DNA of 64,000 bases, from NCBI RefSeq assembly GCF_001482385.1, contig NZ_CP013611.1:744001-808000 (forward strand), in the 5' to 3' direction. Below, in pieces: positions 8,732 through 17,999 of the stretch; positions within the stretch are counted from its first letter, which is position 1, and the number at the start of each line of letters is the position of its first letter. This stretch comes from Pseudoalteromonas rubra (lineage in GTDB: Bacteria; Pseudomonadota; Gammaproteobacteria; Enterobacterales; Alteromonadaceae). A program made the translations under genes and the position numbers. The notes below the pieces were generated by a model. It made no database searches. It saw only the letters and a program-made list of their open reading frames with translations, and was not told the DNA's origin.

Positions 8732-10693
8732 TTATATTTTTCTGGCAACCTGAAGGGCTTCAAAGATAGCCCGTTTAGCATCAATGGCTGATGCCAATTT
8801 AGCTCCGCCGATCACATGCTGATTCGCTGGCATAGCCTCTTTGTCAAACAACGCATCGTTAGAGGTTTGTCCGATACAGGCCACAACCGTGTCCACGTCC
8901 AGTACACGCTCTTTACCTGCTTGCTTAACCAGCAAGCCTTTGCTGTCAAACGAGATATACTCGCACTCGGCAATCTGCTCAACATTGTGATGTTTGGCAA
9001 CAGCTCGGTGGATCCAGCCTGTTGTCTTACCTAAGTTACTACCAAAACGCCCTTCACTGCGTTTAAGCATGTAAAGCTTTTTCCCAGTTGCGGTGTCTGA
9101 CGGCTGGCATTCAATCCCCCACTGCGCTTTGAACTCATCGATACTCTGATCAGCCTGCTCAGCGAGAAAAGCAACCATGTCGAAGCCAATACCACCAGCA
9201 CCCAGGATCGCGATTTTGTCTCCGAGTTCCACTTCTTTGCGGATCACTTCATCGTAAGCAAAAACACGTTTGCCATCGCTGCAAGTAATTCTGGACTGTC
9301 TGGGGCTAACGCCTGTCGCGAAAACAATATCATCATAAGACTGGGCCATAGACGACTCGTACTCGCAACCCAGCTTCATAGTCACGCCCAGACGCGCTAC
9401 TTCCTTCAGGAAGTAATTTAGGGTGTATTTAAAGTCTTCTTTACCTGGTATGCGCATTGCCAGATTGAACTGACCTCCGGCATGTTCATTCTTATCAATC
9501 AGTGTAACTTTGTGTCCTTTCTTAGCCAGATAGCAGCTGACAGACAGGCCAGCAGGTCCAGCGCCCACAACCAGAACTTGCTTAGGGCTGTTGGTGCGCT
9601 CCAGTGGATAATCCAGCTCATAGCCGGCCTGTGGGTTAACCAGACAAGTTGCCCGCTTACCTTTAAACACATGGTCCAGACAGCCCTGGTTACACCCGAT
9701 ACAAATATTAATTTGCTCGCTCTGGTTTTGTGCATACTTGTTGAAAAATTCAGGATCCGCGAGTAATGGACGAGCCATGGAGATCAGGTCAGCCTCGCCC
9801 TGGCTCAGAATGTCATTTGCCAGCTCTGGTGTGTTAATGCGGTTCACAGCCACGACTGGAATGTCGACCACGTCTTTTAGCCGTTTTGATGCTTCACGAA
9901 ACGCCCCGGCCGGAACCATACTGGCAATCGTCGGAACACGTGCCTCATGCCAGCCGATTCCGGTATTCAGGATGTCGACACCGGCTTCTTCCAAAGCTTT
10001 GGCCTGGAGCGTGACTTCTTCTGCTGTCGAACCATTCGGGATCAGATCCATAACAGACAGTCGGAACACGATAATGAATTTAGCGGATACTTTTTCTCTT
10101 ACAGCGCGTACCACGTCAACCGCCAAGCGCATGCGATTTTCCAGCGTTCCACCATATAAATCCTGGCGCTTATTGGTATGCTCAGCCATAAATTCGTTAA
10201 TCAAATAACCTTCAGAGCCCATGATTTCAACCCCATCATAGCCCGCTTTTTCTGCCATTTTGGCCGATTTAGCAAAGTCTTTGACGGTATTGCGGATCAT
10301 ACTCAAGGACATCGATTTTGGCGTGTATGGATTAATGGGCGCTTTAATATCACTGGGTGCAACATTAAACGGGTGATATGCATAGCGCCCTGCATGTAAC
10401 AACTGAAGGCAGATTTTACCGCCATGCGCATGGACTGCATCGGTATAAGCGCGGTGCTTAATGATGTCATAGCGACTATTAAATGAAGAAGAAATCGGCG
10501 TGAGTTTGCCACGCAGGTTTGGGCTATACCCACCGGTGATGATCAGGCCTACCCCGCCTCTCGCGCGCTCTTCATAAAACGCTTTGAGCCGTTTCCTGTT
10601 GTGCCACCCCTCTTCAAGGCCTGTGTGCATCGAGCCCATGACCAAGCGATTTCGCAAATCTGTGTTCTTCAATTGTAATTTTTGTTCTAACAT
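8732..10693 (-). CDS. fadH: NADPH-dependent 2,4-dienoyl-CoA reductase
   Basis: Iron-sulfur flavoenzyme that removes double bonds at even positions during unsaturated fatty-acid beta-oxidation. The protein has 653 residues (E. coli FadH has 672). It carries an N-terminal old-yellow-enzyme barrel (RLVMGSMHTGLEEG; GYDGVEIMGSEGYLINEF; NTGIGWHEARVPTIA), the 4Fe-4S cysteine cluster in CIGCNQGCLDHVFKGKRATC, and a C-terminal FAD/NADPH half with VVGAGPAGLSVSCYLA and AILGAGGIGFD nucleotide-binding motifs. GKTTGWIHR is also conserved with E. coli. The longest frame opens at a TTG four codons earlier; the ATG at 10693 has GGGG 6 nt upstream and is preferred. It diverges from sppA. Confidence 0.9.
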   Translation of the reverse strand: MLEQKLQLKNTDLRNRLVMGSMHTGLEEGWHNRKRLKAFYEERARGGVGLIITGGYSPNLRGKLTPISSSFNSRYDIIKHRAYTDAVHAHGGKICLQLLHAGRYAYHPFNVAPSDIKAPINPYTPKSMSLSMIRNTVKDFAKSAKMAEKAGYDGVEIMGSEGYLINEFMAEHTNKRQDLYGGTLENRMRLAVDVVRAVREKVSAKFIIVFRLSVMDLIPNGSTAEEVTLQAKALEEAGVDILNTGIGWHEARVPTIASMVPAGAFREASKRLKDVVDIPVVAVNRINTPELANDILSQGEADLISMARPLLADPEFFNKYAQNQSEQINICIGCNQGCLDHVFKGKRATCLVNPQAGYELDYPLERTNSPKQVLVVGAGPAGLSVSCYLAKKGHKVTLIDKNEHAGGQFNLAMRIPGKEDFKYTLNYFLKEVARLGVTMKLGCEYESSMAQSYDDIVFATGVSPRQSRITCSDGKRVFAYDEVIRKEVELGDKIAILGAGGIGFDMVAFLAEQADQSIDEFKAQWGIECQPSDTATGKKLYMLKRSEGRFGSNLGKTTGWIHRAVAKHHNVEQIAECEYISFDSKGLLVKQAGKERVLDVDTVVACIGQTSNDALFDKEAMPANQHVIGGAKLASAIDAKRAIFEALQVARKI

Positions 10694-10928
10694 TGCGTGC
10701 CCCAATGTAACTGGTCTTACCTGTGAACATTAACGATTTTATATTTTTTCGCAAGCAAAAACCGCGACTAATTTCTGTTAAATACGATTCAATGATAGAA
10801 AAGTGATTGATTTTTGGCCCATCATCGCCAAATAAATACTTAGTTACGTTTTTGTTCTAACGACGCTGCGGCAACTAAGTTATGATTGACATTGAGTACA
10901 TTCCACTAAGACATTCAGAGGTATAGCT

Positions 10929-12806
10929 TTGAAATTGATCGGTAAATTTTTTCTTGGGATCTGGCACGCGATAAACTTTTCTCGTCGCCTGATCCTCAAC
11001 TTTTTGTTCTTCTTCCTGATCATTGCGGCAATGATCGGTATTTTCTCAACAGAGGAGCAACCTCAGGTAGCTCAGGACAGCGTATTGCGCCTGAATCTGT
11101 CTGGTAAACTGGTTGAGCAGCTGACTTATGTTGACCCAATAGACGCAGCGATGGGCGACGTCTTCGGTAAACAAGACCTGCCCAAAGAAATGCTGGTCGA
11201 CGATGTTGTCGACACCATCAATACAGCAGCCCGCGACCCACGCATTAAAGCACTGTACCTGGATTTGCGTCATATGCACTATGCACATCTGGATAAGCTA
11301 CGTGATATTGCAAGTGCTATTGAATTATTTAAAGAGTCAGATAAAAAGGTCTTTGCGCATAGCCCTTATTTTAGTCAGTCTCAGTATTACCTGGCAGCTC
11401 ACGCCGATGAGGTATCTGTTCACCCGTACGGCGGCATTAATATCAGTGGCTATGGCTCCTACCCTATGTACTTTAAAGAAGCACTGGAAAAGCTCAAGGT
11501 CACCCAACACATTTTCCGGGTAGGTACCTATAAGTCAGCAGTTGAGCCATTCATTCGTAATGACATGTCTGCGGCTGCGAAAGAAGCAAACAAACTTTGG
11601 CTTAACACTTTGTGGTCTCAGTACAAACAAGACGTGGCAAGCAAGCGCGGATTTGAACTTGCTAACTTTGACGAAACGCTCACGCAATATGCAGATAAAA
11701 TGGCCTCGGTTACCGGCGATTCTGCGCAATTTGCCTTAAAATATGGCTGGGTTGATTCACTCGAAACAGATCAGGAATTCAACCAAAAAATGGTTGATCT
11801 GGTGGGCACTCAGAACAATGGCAAGCGCTTTAAGCAAGTCTCGTTTGAAGACTACTATGCGAGCACCGCATCACACGATTTTGGCCCAAATCCATTTACC
11901 GAAAAAGTCGCTGTGGTGGTTGCGAAAGGCACGATTGTCGATGGCAAACGCAAAGCCGGTATGATAGGCGGTGACTCAACAGCGGCTCTGCTGCGCAAAG
12001 CACGACTGGATAACAAAGTTAAGGCTGTGGTGTTGAGGATTGACTCTGGTGGTGGCAGTATGTTTGCTTCCGAAGTCATTCGTAACGAAGTACTGGCCAT
12101 CAAGGCTGCCGGAAAACCTGTAATTGCATCTATGGGCTCGGTGGCAGCGTCAGGCGGCTACTGGATTGCGGCATCTGCTAACGAAATCTGGGCCTCTCCC
12201 AGTACCATTACCGGGTCCATCGGTGTCTTTGGGACCATTTTAACTTTTGAGAATTCGCTGAAAGAATTGGGCGTGTATTCAGATGGTGTGGCAACAACTG
12301 AACTTAAATCGTCCTCTATATCCCGTGGCCTAGATCCTAAGTTTGCGGATGTACTGCAAATGGGTGTGGAAGATGCCTATAACAAGTTTATTTCAGTGAT
12401 AGCAGATTCCCGCAACCTGCCAGTCTCTGATGTTGATGATGTCGCGCAAGGCCGGGTTTGGCTTGCTACTCAGGCGCATGAATTTGGGCTTATCGACCAG
12501 CTTGGTACTAAACAGCAGGCGATTGAAGCGGCAGCAAAAATGGCTAACCTTGAACATTACGATGTCTATACTGTTGAGCAGACCTTGTCGGAAAAAGAGC
12601 AGCTGCTACAGGATATTTTCGGCTCGGCGACTGTTCAGTCATTGCTTTCAGTATCAGACGATACCACGCTGTCATTAAATCCGATTACTCATGAAGGACT
12701 CAATCAGCTTTTCTATCAGGTAAAGCAAAGTGCTGCGATGATCACACAGTTTAATGATCCTAACAATATCTATACCTTGTGTACCACCTGCATCGTAGGT
12801 GAGTAA
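10929..12806 (+). CDS. sppA: Signal peptide peptidase SppA, 67K type (protease IV)
   Basis: Inner-membrane serine protease that degrades cleaved signal peptides. The protein has 625 residues (E. coli 618). One N-terminal membrane anchor (about 19-41) is followed by a periplasmic tandem of two SppA domains. The Ser-Lys dyad typical of the long form is visible as K202 in GTYKSAVEPF and S408 in VAASGGYW. Conservation also includes RIDSGGGSMFASE and the ITGSIGVFG stretch. The start codon is TTG, supported by AGAGG at 10917-10921 with a 7-nt spacer and by the lack of a better in-frame ATG. A strong terminator follows before ansA. Confidence 0.93.
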   Translation: MKLIGKFFLGIWHAINFSRRLILNFLFFFLIIAAMIGIFSTEEQPQVAQDSVLRLNLSGKLVEQLTYVDPIDAAMGDVFGKQDLPKEMLVDDVVDTINTAARDPRIKALYLDLRHMHYAHLDKLRDIASAIELFKESDKKVFAHSPYFSQSQYYLAAHADEVSVHPYGGINISGYGSYPMYFKEALEKLKVTQHIFRVGTYKSAVEPFIRNDMSAAAKEANKLWLNTLWSQYKQDVASKRGFELANFDETLTQYADKMASVTGDSAQFALKYGWVDSLETDQEFNQKMVDLVGTQNNGKRFKQVSFEDYYASTASHDFGPNPFTEKVAVVVAKGTIVDGKRKAGMIGGDSTAALLRKARLDNKVKAVVLRIDSGGGSMFASEVIRNEVLAIKAAGKPVIASMGSVAASGGYWIAASANEIWASPSTITGSIGVFGTILTFENSLKELGVYSDGVATTELKSSSISRGLDPKFADVLQMGVEDAYNKFISVIADSRNLPVSDVDDVAQGRVWLATQAHEFGLIDQLGTKQQAIEAAAKMANLEHYDVYTVEQTLSEKEQLLQDIFGSATVQSLLSVSDDTTLSLNPITHEGLNQLFYQVKQSAAMITQFNDPNNIYTLCTTCIVGE

Positions 12807-12856
12807 GGAATGTCTCAATGATTTGACTGCATTGTGATGCTGCAGTTGATATAATT

Positions 12857-12885
12857 AGCCCGGACTAGGATCCGGGCTTTTTTTT
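12857..12885 (+). terminator. Rho-independent terminator after sppA
   Basis: AGCCCGGA (12857-12864) pairs with TCCGGGCT (12871-12878) across a 6-nt loop, followed by a run of eight T. It ends 10 bp before the ansA start. Confidence 0.88.
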
Positions 12886-12895
12886 AGGTACCAGA

Positions 12896-13906
12896 ATGAA
12901 AAGAAAAAAAATCTATATTGCCTATACAGGCGGCACAATTGGCATGAAGCAATCCAGCCGGGGGTACGTACCTGTTGCAGGATATTTGACCGAGACGGTA
13001 AAAAGTAATGCTGAATTTACCCGAGAAGAAATGCCCCTGTTCGACATTCATGAATACTGCCCACTGATCGATTCATCTGACATGTCGCCACAACACTGGC
13101 AGCTGATAGCCGACGACATTAAAAGTAAATACGAAGAGTACGATGGGTTTGTCGTGCTACATGGTACAGATACCATGGCCTACACGGCTTCGGCTCTTTC
13201 GTTTATGTTCGAAAATCTGACCAAGCCTGTCATTATCACAGGTTCACAAATTCCGCTGTCCCAACTTCGCTCTGATGGCCAGGTCAACTTGCTTAATGCA
13301 ATGTATCTCGCCGCCAACTACCCCATTGCTGAAGTAAGCCTGTTTTTTAATAACAAGCTATTTCGGGGTAATCGTGCCATCAAAGCACATGCTGACGGCT
13401 TTGACGCCTTCGCCTCTCCCAATATGGCCCCTTTGGCTCAGGCTGGGATTAATATCCAATTACTCGAAGGTCAACTTAGTCCATACGTGGATCAAGCCTT
13501 GCGCGTCACGCCCATTGCATCACAGCCCATCGGCGTGCTGCACCTGTATCCAGGTATCAGTAGTACTATGGTGACCAATGTCCTGCAGAGCGATATCAAA
13601 GCCCTTATTCTGCTGAGCTTTGGTGTCGGCAATGCGCCTCAGCAAGAAGACATTCTAAATGCTCTTAAAGCAGCGTCGGATAGAGGCGTCGTGATCGTTA
13701 ATTTAACCCAGTGTATTCAGGGTCAGGTTAATATGGGTGGCTATGCGACAGGTAATGCCCTGCTCAACTGCGGCGTCATTAGCGGCTACGATATGACGTT
13801 GGAAGCCTGTCTGACAAAACTACATTACTTGTTCAGCCAGGGCCTTGAACTGGAAACTGTACGCCATCTGATGCAAGACAATCTACGCGGTGAGCTGACT
13901 CGGTAA
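12896..13906 (+). CDS. ansA: L-asparaginase I, cytoplasmic
   Basis: Hydrolyses L-asparagine to aspartate and ammonia. The protein has 336 residues, close to E. coli AnsA (338), with strong similarity along its length. The first catalytic threonine is in AYTGGTIGMK (T14), and the second threonine with its aspartate is in LHGTDTMAYTASA. The conserved lysine region is RGNRAIKAHADGFDAFASPN. The C-terminal domain keeps SFGVGNAPQ and NLTQCIQGQVNMGGYATGNAL. There is no signal peptide, consistent with the cytoplasmic type I enzyme rather than periplasmic type II. The ATG lies close behind the sppA terminator, so the promoter must lie within or just before that hairpin, or the gene relies on readthrough from sppA. 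Confidence 0.95.
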   Translation: MKRKKIYIAYTGGTIGMKQSSRGYVPVAGYLTETVKSNAEFTREEMPLFDIHEYCPLIDSSDMSPQHWQLIADDIKSKYEEYDGFVVLHGTDTMAYTASALSFMFENLTKPVIITGSQIPLSQLRSDGQVNLLNAMYLAANYPIAEVSLFFNNKLFRGNRAIKAHADGFDAFASPNMAPLAQAGINIQLLEGQLSPYVDQALRVTPIASQPIGVLHLYPGISSTMVTNVLQSDIKALILLSFGVGNAPQQEDILNALKAASDRGVVIVNLTQCIQGQVNMGGYATGNALLNCGVISGYDMTLEACLTKLHYLFSQGLELETVRHLMQDNLRGELTR

Positions 13907-13929
13907 ATCACATACTCGTATATATTAAA

Positions 13930-13956
13930 AAAGCCCGGGCTTATGTCCCGAGCTTT
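13930..13956. terminator. Bidirectional-type hairpin between ansA and gnd
   Basis: AAAGCCCGGG (13930-13939) pairs with CCCGAGCTTT (13947-13956) with one mismatch across a 7-nt loop. It has an A-run on the left and a T-rich stretch on the right and lies between convergent genes. Confidence 0.7.
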
Positions 13957-13974
13957 ATTATTTGATCAGACAAA

Positions 13975-15348
13975 TTATCTGACTTTCGCGTCAATTTCAG
14001 CTAAGTCGGTCAGGTGACAAGACTCACCACTGTGGGTCTTAATCCCGTGCTCACCGAAATAATCTCGCTGCGCCTGAACTAAATGGCCATTACTTGGCGT
14101 GCTCAGTGTAGCGATGTAAGTTTGAGTTGAAGCCAGTACAGGGAACGCCAGGCCACTCTGAATTGCCTGGCCAGCAATTTTACGTAAAGCATTGGCAGGC
14201 CCTTCTTGTGTATCGAGGAACTCAACACCTTTAGCAATATCGTCCAGATAATCAGCTCTGATGATACAACCCGCACGCCATGTCTGAAGTGTTTTGTCCA
14301 GGTCAACTTTCCACTGATGGGATCTGGAAGCGCCTTTGATAAGTGCCAACCCCTGACGATAACAAAGCAAGCTGGCAAAATAGAAGGCTTCTTTAAGTTC
14401 ATCCAAATCCAGATCAACACTGTTAGTTGCACGCTGGGCATACGTCATTTCTTTCGCTGCTGGTGTATCTATAGTGTTGGTTAGGTGTCTGGCTTGCACG
14501 GCGGCAACCAAAGAAGGAACGGCAATCCCAAGTTCAAGCGCATTTTGTGCTGTCCAGAGGCCCGTTCCCTTTGCGCCCACTTTATTGTCAATTAGATCAA
14601 CTACAGCTTCATTCTGATCGCTCTCCAGACTCAATATATGGCTTGAAATTGCGAGCAGATAGCTGTTAAGCGTCCCTTCAGACCAGCTCTTAAATACCTC
14701 TGCAACCTGAGCTGGAGAGCGGCCGGTACCGATGCGTAACAACTGATACATCTCTGCAATAAGCTGCATCAAGGCGTACTCGATGCCATTGTGAACCATC
14801 TTTACAAAATGGCCACTGGCCGACTGACCAACACGTGCGAAGCATGACTCACCATTATGCGTAGCTGCTACTTTTTCGAACCAGGGTATTAAGCGCTCCC
14901 AGCCGCCTTCTGAACCACTGGCCATCATAGCAGGTCCGTGTCGGGCCCCTTCTGCGCCACCCGAAATTCCCATCGTGGCAAATTCGAACTTGTTCTGGTA
15001 CTTAAGTTTGCGGGCAATACCATCTTTGTAGTTACTGTTGCCACAATCAACAATGATGTCGCCTTTTTCTACACCCGCTTCAATTAAATCCTGACACACC
15101 TTATCGACCAGCTCACCAGCCGGTACCAGAAGCAAAACAGACCTTGGCGTATCCAATCGCTTAACCATGTCAGCAAGATCGGAAACAATGTGAAGGCGCT
15201 CGGCAATCCCCGACGACTGCGCGCAACTCAATAGCTCCGCACCCGCGTCCGGGTTTTTATCATAGGCAACTAATGTCATGCCCTGTTCTATAAGATTTAG
15301 CGCGAGGTTTTTCCCCATCACACCCAAACCAACTAATGCAACTTGCAT
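13975..15348 (-). CDS. gnd: 6-phosphogluconate dehydrogenase, decarboxylating
   Basis: Oxidises 6-phosphogluconate to ribulose 5-phosphate and CO2, making NADPH, in the pentose phosphate pathway. From the chosen ATG there are 457 residues, slightly short of the usual 468-482. The N-terminal Rossmann motif is ALVGLGVMGKNLALN. The substrate and catalytic segments are GISGGAEGARHGPAMM, HFVKMVHNGIEYALMQLIAE and the C-terminal HLVQAQRDYFGEH. The motifs are somewhat diverged from the enterobacterial ones (ISGGAEGARHGP against VSGGEEGARYGP). Start 15348 has an excellent GAGGAGG ribosome-binding site 8 nt upstream; the longer frame adds 21 residues with no family counterpart. It is transcribed divergently from pykA. 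Confidence 0.88.
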   Translation of the reverse strand: MQVALVGLGVMGKNLALNLIEQGMTLVAYDKNPDAGAELLSCAQSSGIAERLHIVSDLADMVKRLDTPRSVLLLVPAGELVDKVCQDLIEAGVEKGDIIVDCGNSNYKDGIARKLKYQNKFEFATMGISGGAEGARHGPAMMASGSEGGWERLIPWFEKVAATHNGESCFARVGQSASGHFVKMVHNGIEYALMQLIAEMYQLLRIGTGRSPAQVAEVFKSWSEGTLNSYLLAISSHILSLESDQNEAVVDLIDNKVGAKGTGLWTAQNALELGIAVPSLVAAVQARHLTNTIDTPAAKEMTYAQRATNSVDLDLDELKEAFYFASLLCYRQGLALIKGASRSHQWKVDLDKTLQTWRAGCIIRADYLDDIAKGVEFLDTQEGPANALRKIAGQAIQSGLAFPVLASTQTYIATLSTPSNGHLVQAQRDYFGEHGIKTHSGESCHLTDLAEIDAKVR

Positions 15349-15518
15349 TAAGTTTTCCTCCTCGGTAACAAATTCAATAGTCTTTCGGTAGCGTACCGTC
15401 ATTATACCCAAGCTGAGTCGGATATAAAGCGTTCAACTGACCTCACTGATCCCGTCTACCTGATTGTAAATCAATCAATTTTAGATAAGTACGGCATGTT
15501 CTTGACAAAAAGTCGTGA

Positions 15519-15547
15519 TTGACGCCACCTGACACCGGTGTCATAAT
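15519..15547 (+). promoter_or_regulatory. pykA promoter with embedded operator palindrome
   Basis: A sigma70-like promoter reads TTGACG (15519-15524), a 17-nt spacer, then CATAAT (15542-15547). A perfect 14-bp palindrome, TGACACCGGTGTCA (15530-15543), fills the spacer and touches the -10 element. The central CG and symmetric arms are typical of LacI/GalR-family operators. A repressor bound there would block RNA polymerase. This is read directly from sequence; the regulator is not identified. Confidence 0.6.
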
Positions 15548-15667
15548 CAGTTCATATAGATCATATAATTTAATTTGCATGTTAAAAAGGGCTATAAGAT
15601 ATTTCTTTCTTAAAACCCAGCAAGTTATCCAGATAAAGTCACCGAGACAAGTCAACAGGAGAACCTG

Positions 15668-17101
15668 ATGCTTAGACGCACAAAGATCGTAGCAACACTA
15701 GGGCCAGCTACAGATAGAGATAATAACTTAGAAAAAATCATTCGCGCAGGTGCAAACGTTGTTCGTTTGAACTTCTCCCATGGTGTCGCACAGGATCATA
15801 AAGACCGTGCGGAAGCCGTCAGGGAAATTGCAAAAAAATTGAACAAGCACGTCGCAATCCTGGCTGATTTGCAGGGACCCAAAATTCGTGTTTCCACATT
15901 CAAAGACGGCAAAGTTAACCTGGACGTAGGTGCAAAATTCACTCTGGACGCTGAACTTGAAAAAGGTGAAGGCACCCTCGAGTCTGTCGGTATTGATTAC
16001 AAAGAACTACCAAATGATGTAAATGGGGGCGATTTACTTCTGCTGAATGATGGGCTTATTCAGTTAACGGTAGATAAGGTTGCAGGCAATAAAGTGCACT
16101 GTACAGTTACCGTCGGCGGAGTCCTGTCAAACAATAAAGGGATCAACCGATTAGGCGGTGGTCTGACTGCACCTGCATTTACCGAAAAAGACAAAGAAGA
16201 TTTACTTACTGCGACTGAAATTGGTGTTGACTATATTGCCGTTTCATTCCCGCGCAGCGGCGAAGACATGCGTTACGTTCGGGGCCTTGCTGAAAAAGCA
16301 GGATCAGACGCACAACTACTGGCTAAGATTGAACGTGCAGAAGCCGTTGACTCAGTTGAAGCGATTGACGACATTGTGCTGGCCTCAGACGCTGTGATGG
16401 TTGCACGTGGAGACCTGGGTGTCGAAATTGGTGATGCTGCCTTAGTCGGTAAGCAAAAGCAAATCATTAGCCGTGCACGCTCATTAAACAGAACGGTTAT
16501 CACTGCAACGCAAATGATGGAATCTATGATAGATAACCCGATGCCAACCCGCGCAGAAGTCATGGATGTGGCGAACGCCGTACTGGATGGCACTGATGCT
16601 GTTATGTTATCAGCAGAAACAGCGGCTGGTGACTACCCAGAAGAAACCGTCGCAACGATGGCGCGTGTTTGTCTTGGTGCTGAATCACAGCCACAAACCC
16701 ATATTTCAAAGCACCGTTTGGACAGCATGTTTACCGACACGTCAGAGACACTTGCCCTGTCTGCTATGTATGCGGCAAATCATCTGACTTCAGTAAAAGC
16801 CATCGTCGCACTGACTGAGTCGGGGAACACATCGAAATTGATGTCAAGAATTAGTTCTGGCTTGCCAATCTATTCACTTTCACGACATGCCAGAACATTA
16901 GGCCAGACAGCGCTTTATCGGGGCGTTTATCCGGTATATTTTGATTCTACTCGGTGTAATGAAGAATCAACCGTTCGCGATGCGCTAAATACTCTGGTCG
17001 AAACAGGTGCGCTGGAACAAGGCGATACAGTGATCCTGACTCACGGTGACGTAATGGAAACCATTGGTGCGACCAATACAATGAAAATTGTCACCGTTTA
17101 G
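15668..17101 (+). CDS. pykA: Pyruvate kinase II
   Basis: Converts phosphoenolpyruvate and ADP to pyruvate and ATP, the last step of glycolysis and the Entner-Doudoroff route. The protein has 477 residues (E. coli PykA 480) and is closer to PykA than PykF in the N terminus ([23 protein letters not shown]) and in the [31 protein letters not shown] region. The (beta/alpha)8 barrel holds the catalytic lysine in [11 protein letters not shown]...[10 protein letters not shown] and metal ligands there and in [12 protein letters not shown]. The C-terminal allosteric domain ends in the expected [27 protein letters not shown] ribosome-binding site lies 8 nt before the ATG. The upstream promoter carries an operator-like palindrome. 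Confidence 0.96.
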   Translation: MLRRTKIVATLGPATDRDNNLEKIIRAGANVVRLNFSHGVAQDHKDRAEAVREIAKKLNKHVAILADLQGPKIRVSTFKDGKVNLDVGAKFTLDAELEKGEGTLESVGIDYKELPNDVNGGDLLLLNDGLIQLTVDKVAGNKVHCTVTVGGVLSNNKGINRLGGGLTAPAFTEKDKEDLLTATEIGVDYIAVSFPRSGEDMRYVRGLAEKAGSDAQLLAKIERAEAVDSVEAIDDIVLASDAVMVARGDLGVEIGDAALVGKQKQIISRARSLNRTVITATQMMESMIDNPMPTRAEVMDVANAVLDGTDAVMLSAETAAGDYPEETVATMARVCLGAESQPQTHISKHRLDSMFTDTSETLALSAMYAANHLTSVKAIVALTESGNTSKLMSRISSGLPIYSLSRHARTLGQTALYRGVYPVYFDSTRCNEESTVRDALNTLVETGALEQGDTVILTHGDVMETIGATNTMKIVTV

Positions 17102-17110
17102 AAAGTCAAC

Positions 17111-17135
17111 ATCCGGGTGGCATCGCTGCCCGGAT
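17111..17135. terminator. Inverted repeat between pykA and the response regulator gene
   Basis: ATCCGGG (17111-17117) pairs with CCCGGAT (17129-17135) across an 11-nt loop, starting 9 nt after the pykA stop. No T-run follows on the plus strand, so it may be a weak terminator or an RNA end-protecting hairpin. Confidence 0.4.
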
Positions 17136-17170
17136 AATCCTTCCCTCTCAATTAAACAGCAAAGAAGTGA

Positions 17171-17995
17171 TTAGCTGGCCAATGCGGCTTTTACTTTATC
17201 ACGATAACTTCGGCTTACTTTGAGCTCCTGGCCATTTTCTAGAACCAATAAATACTCACCACTACTTTGTGTAACCAGTTTACTGATCTGCTTGGTATTG
17301 ACGATGGCAGAGCGATGAACACGCACAAACAATTTAGGGTCTAATTCCTGCTCCAGCTCCTTCATTGTTTTACGCAAAATATGAGTTTGTCCGTCAGAGC
17401 AGTGCAAGCACATATAATCTCCCGCAGCATCAATCCACTGGATAGAAGCGGCAGAAACACGAATAATTTCCCCCTGCTCTTTTACCGCGATCGACTCCGG
17501 ATACTTTTTGTCTTCAATGGTGTCACCAGTGGCCAATTTACGCAGAATTTCTTCACAGTTATTGCCTGTGATACCGGCAACGAAGCTGGCGAGCTTTTTC
17601 TTGTGAGCATTATCTTGTTGTGTTTTCAAATAGCTATGCACTTTTTCAACCGCCTGTTTTAGTCTGTTGTCATCTACGGGCTTTAGGATGTAATCTAAAG
17701 CATGAATTTCAAAGGCTTTTACTGCATAATGATCAAAAGCAGTGACAAACACGATGGCCGGCAATGGCTTAACACTCTCACTGAGCGCTCTGGCCACTTC
17801 AAACCCATTCATGGTTGGCATTTGAATGTCGAGGAATACCAGATCGATTTGTTGACTGGCGCACAACTCAAGCGCTTGCTCCCCAGAGCTGCACAGCTCG
17901 ATAACATCTATGTCTTCTATCTGTTTTAAGCGCACAGCCAGGCCTTTTCTGGCTAGGGACTCATCATCTACTATTAGCGTTCTGATTTTGCTCAT
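17171..17995 (-). CDS. LytTR-family response regulator
   Basis: Two-component response regulator of 274 residues. The N-terminal receiver domain (about 4-120) shows the acidic pair in LIVDDESLA, the phosphoacceptor D56 in VFLDIQMPTMNG, the threonine region in AIVFVTAFDHYAVKAFE and the lysine in LKPVDDNRL. The C-terminal LytTR DNA-binding domain (about 165-272) has IDAAGDYMCLHC, TMKELEQELDP and FVRVHRSAIVN. It lies 4 nt behind the sensor kinase stop codon, so the two genes form a cotranscribed pair. The longer frame begins at TTG 18019; the ATG at 17995 gives the normal receiver N terminus. Targets cannot be read from the sequence. Confidence 0.92.
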   Translation of the reverse strand: MSKIRTLIVDDESLARKGLAVRLKQIEDIDVIELCSSGEQALELCASQQIDLVFLDIQMPTMNGFEVARALSESVKPLPAIVFVTAFDHYAVKAFEIHALDYILKPVDDNRLKQAVEKVHSYLKTQQDNAHKKKLASFVAGITGNNCEEILRKLATGDTIEDKKYPESIAVKEQGEIIRVSAASIQWIDAAGDYMCLHCSDGQTHILRKTMKELEQELDPKLFVRVHRSAIVNTKQISKLVTQSSGEYLLVLENGQELKVSRSYRDKVKAALAS

Positions 17996-17999
17996 TACT

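Noticed and set aside
15463..15575. HexR-like TGTAAT...ATTACA-type motifs in the gnd-pykA gap
   Set aside because: TGTAAATCAATCA and ATATAATTTAATTTGCA match only part of the HexR consensus. The perfect CCGG palindrome is much better supported as an operator.
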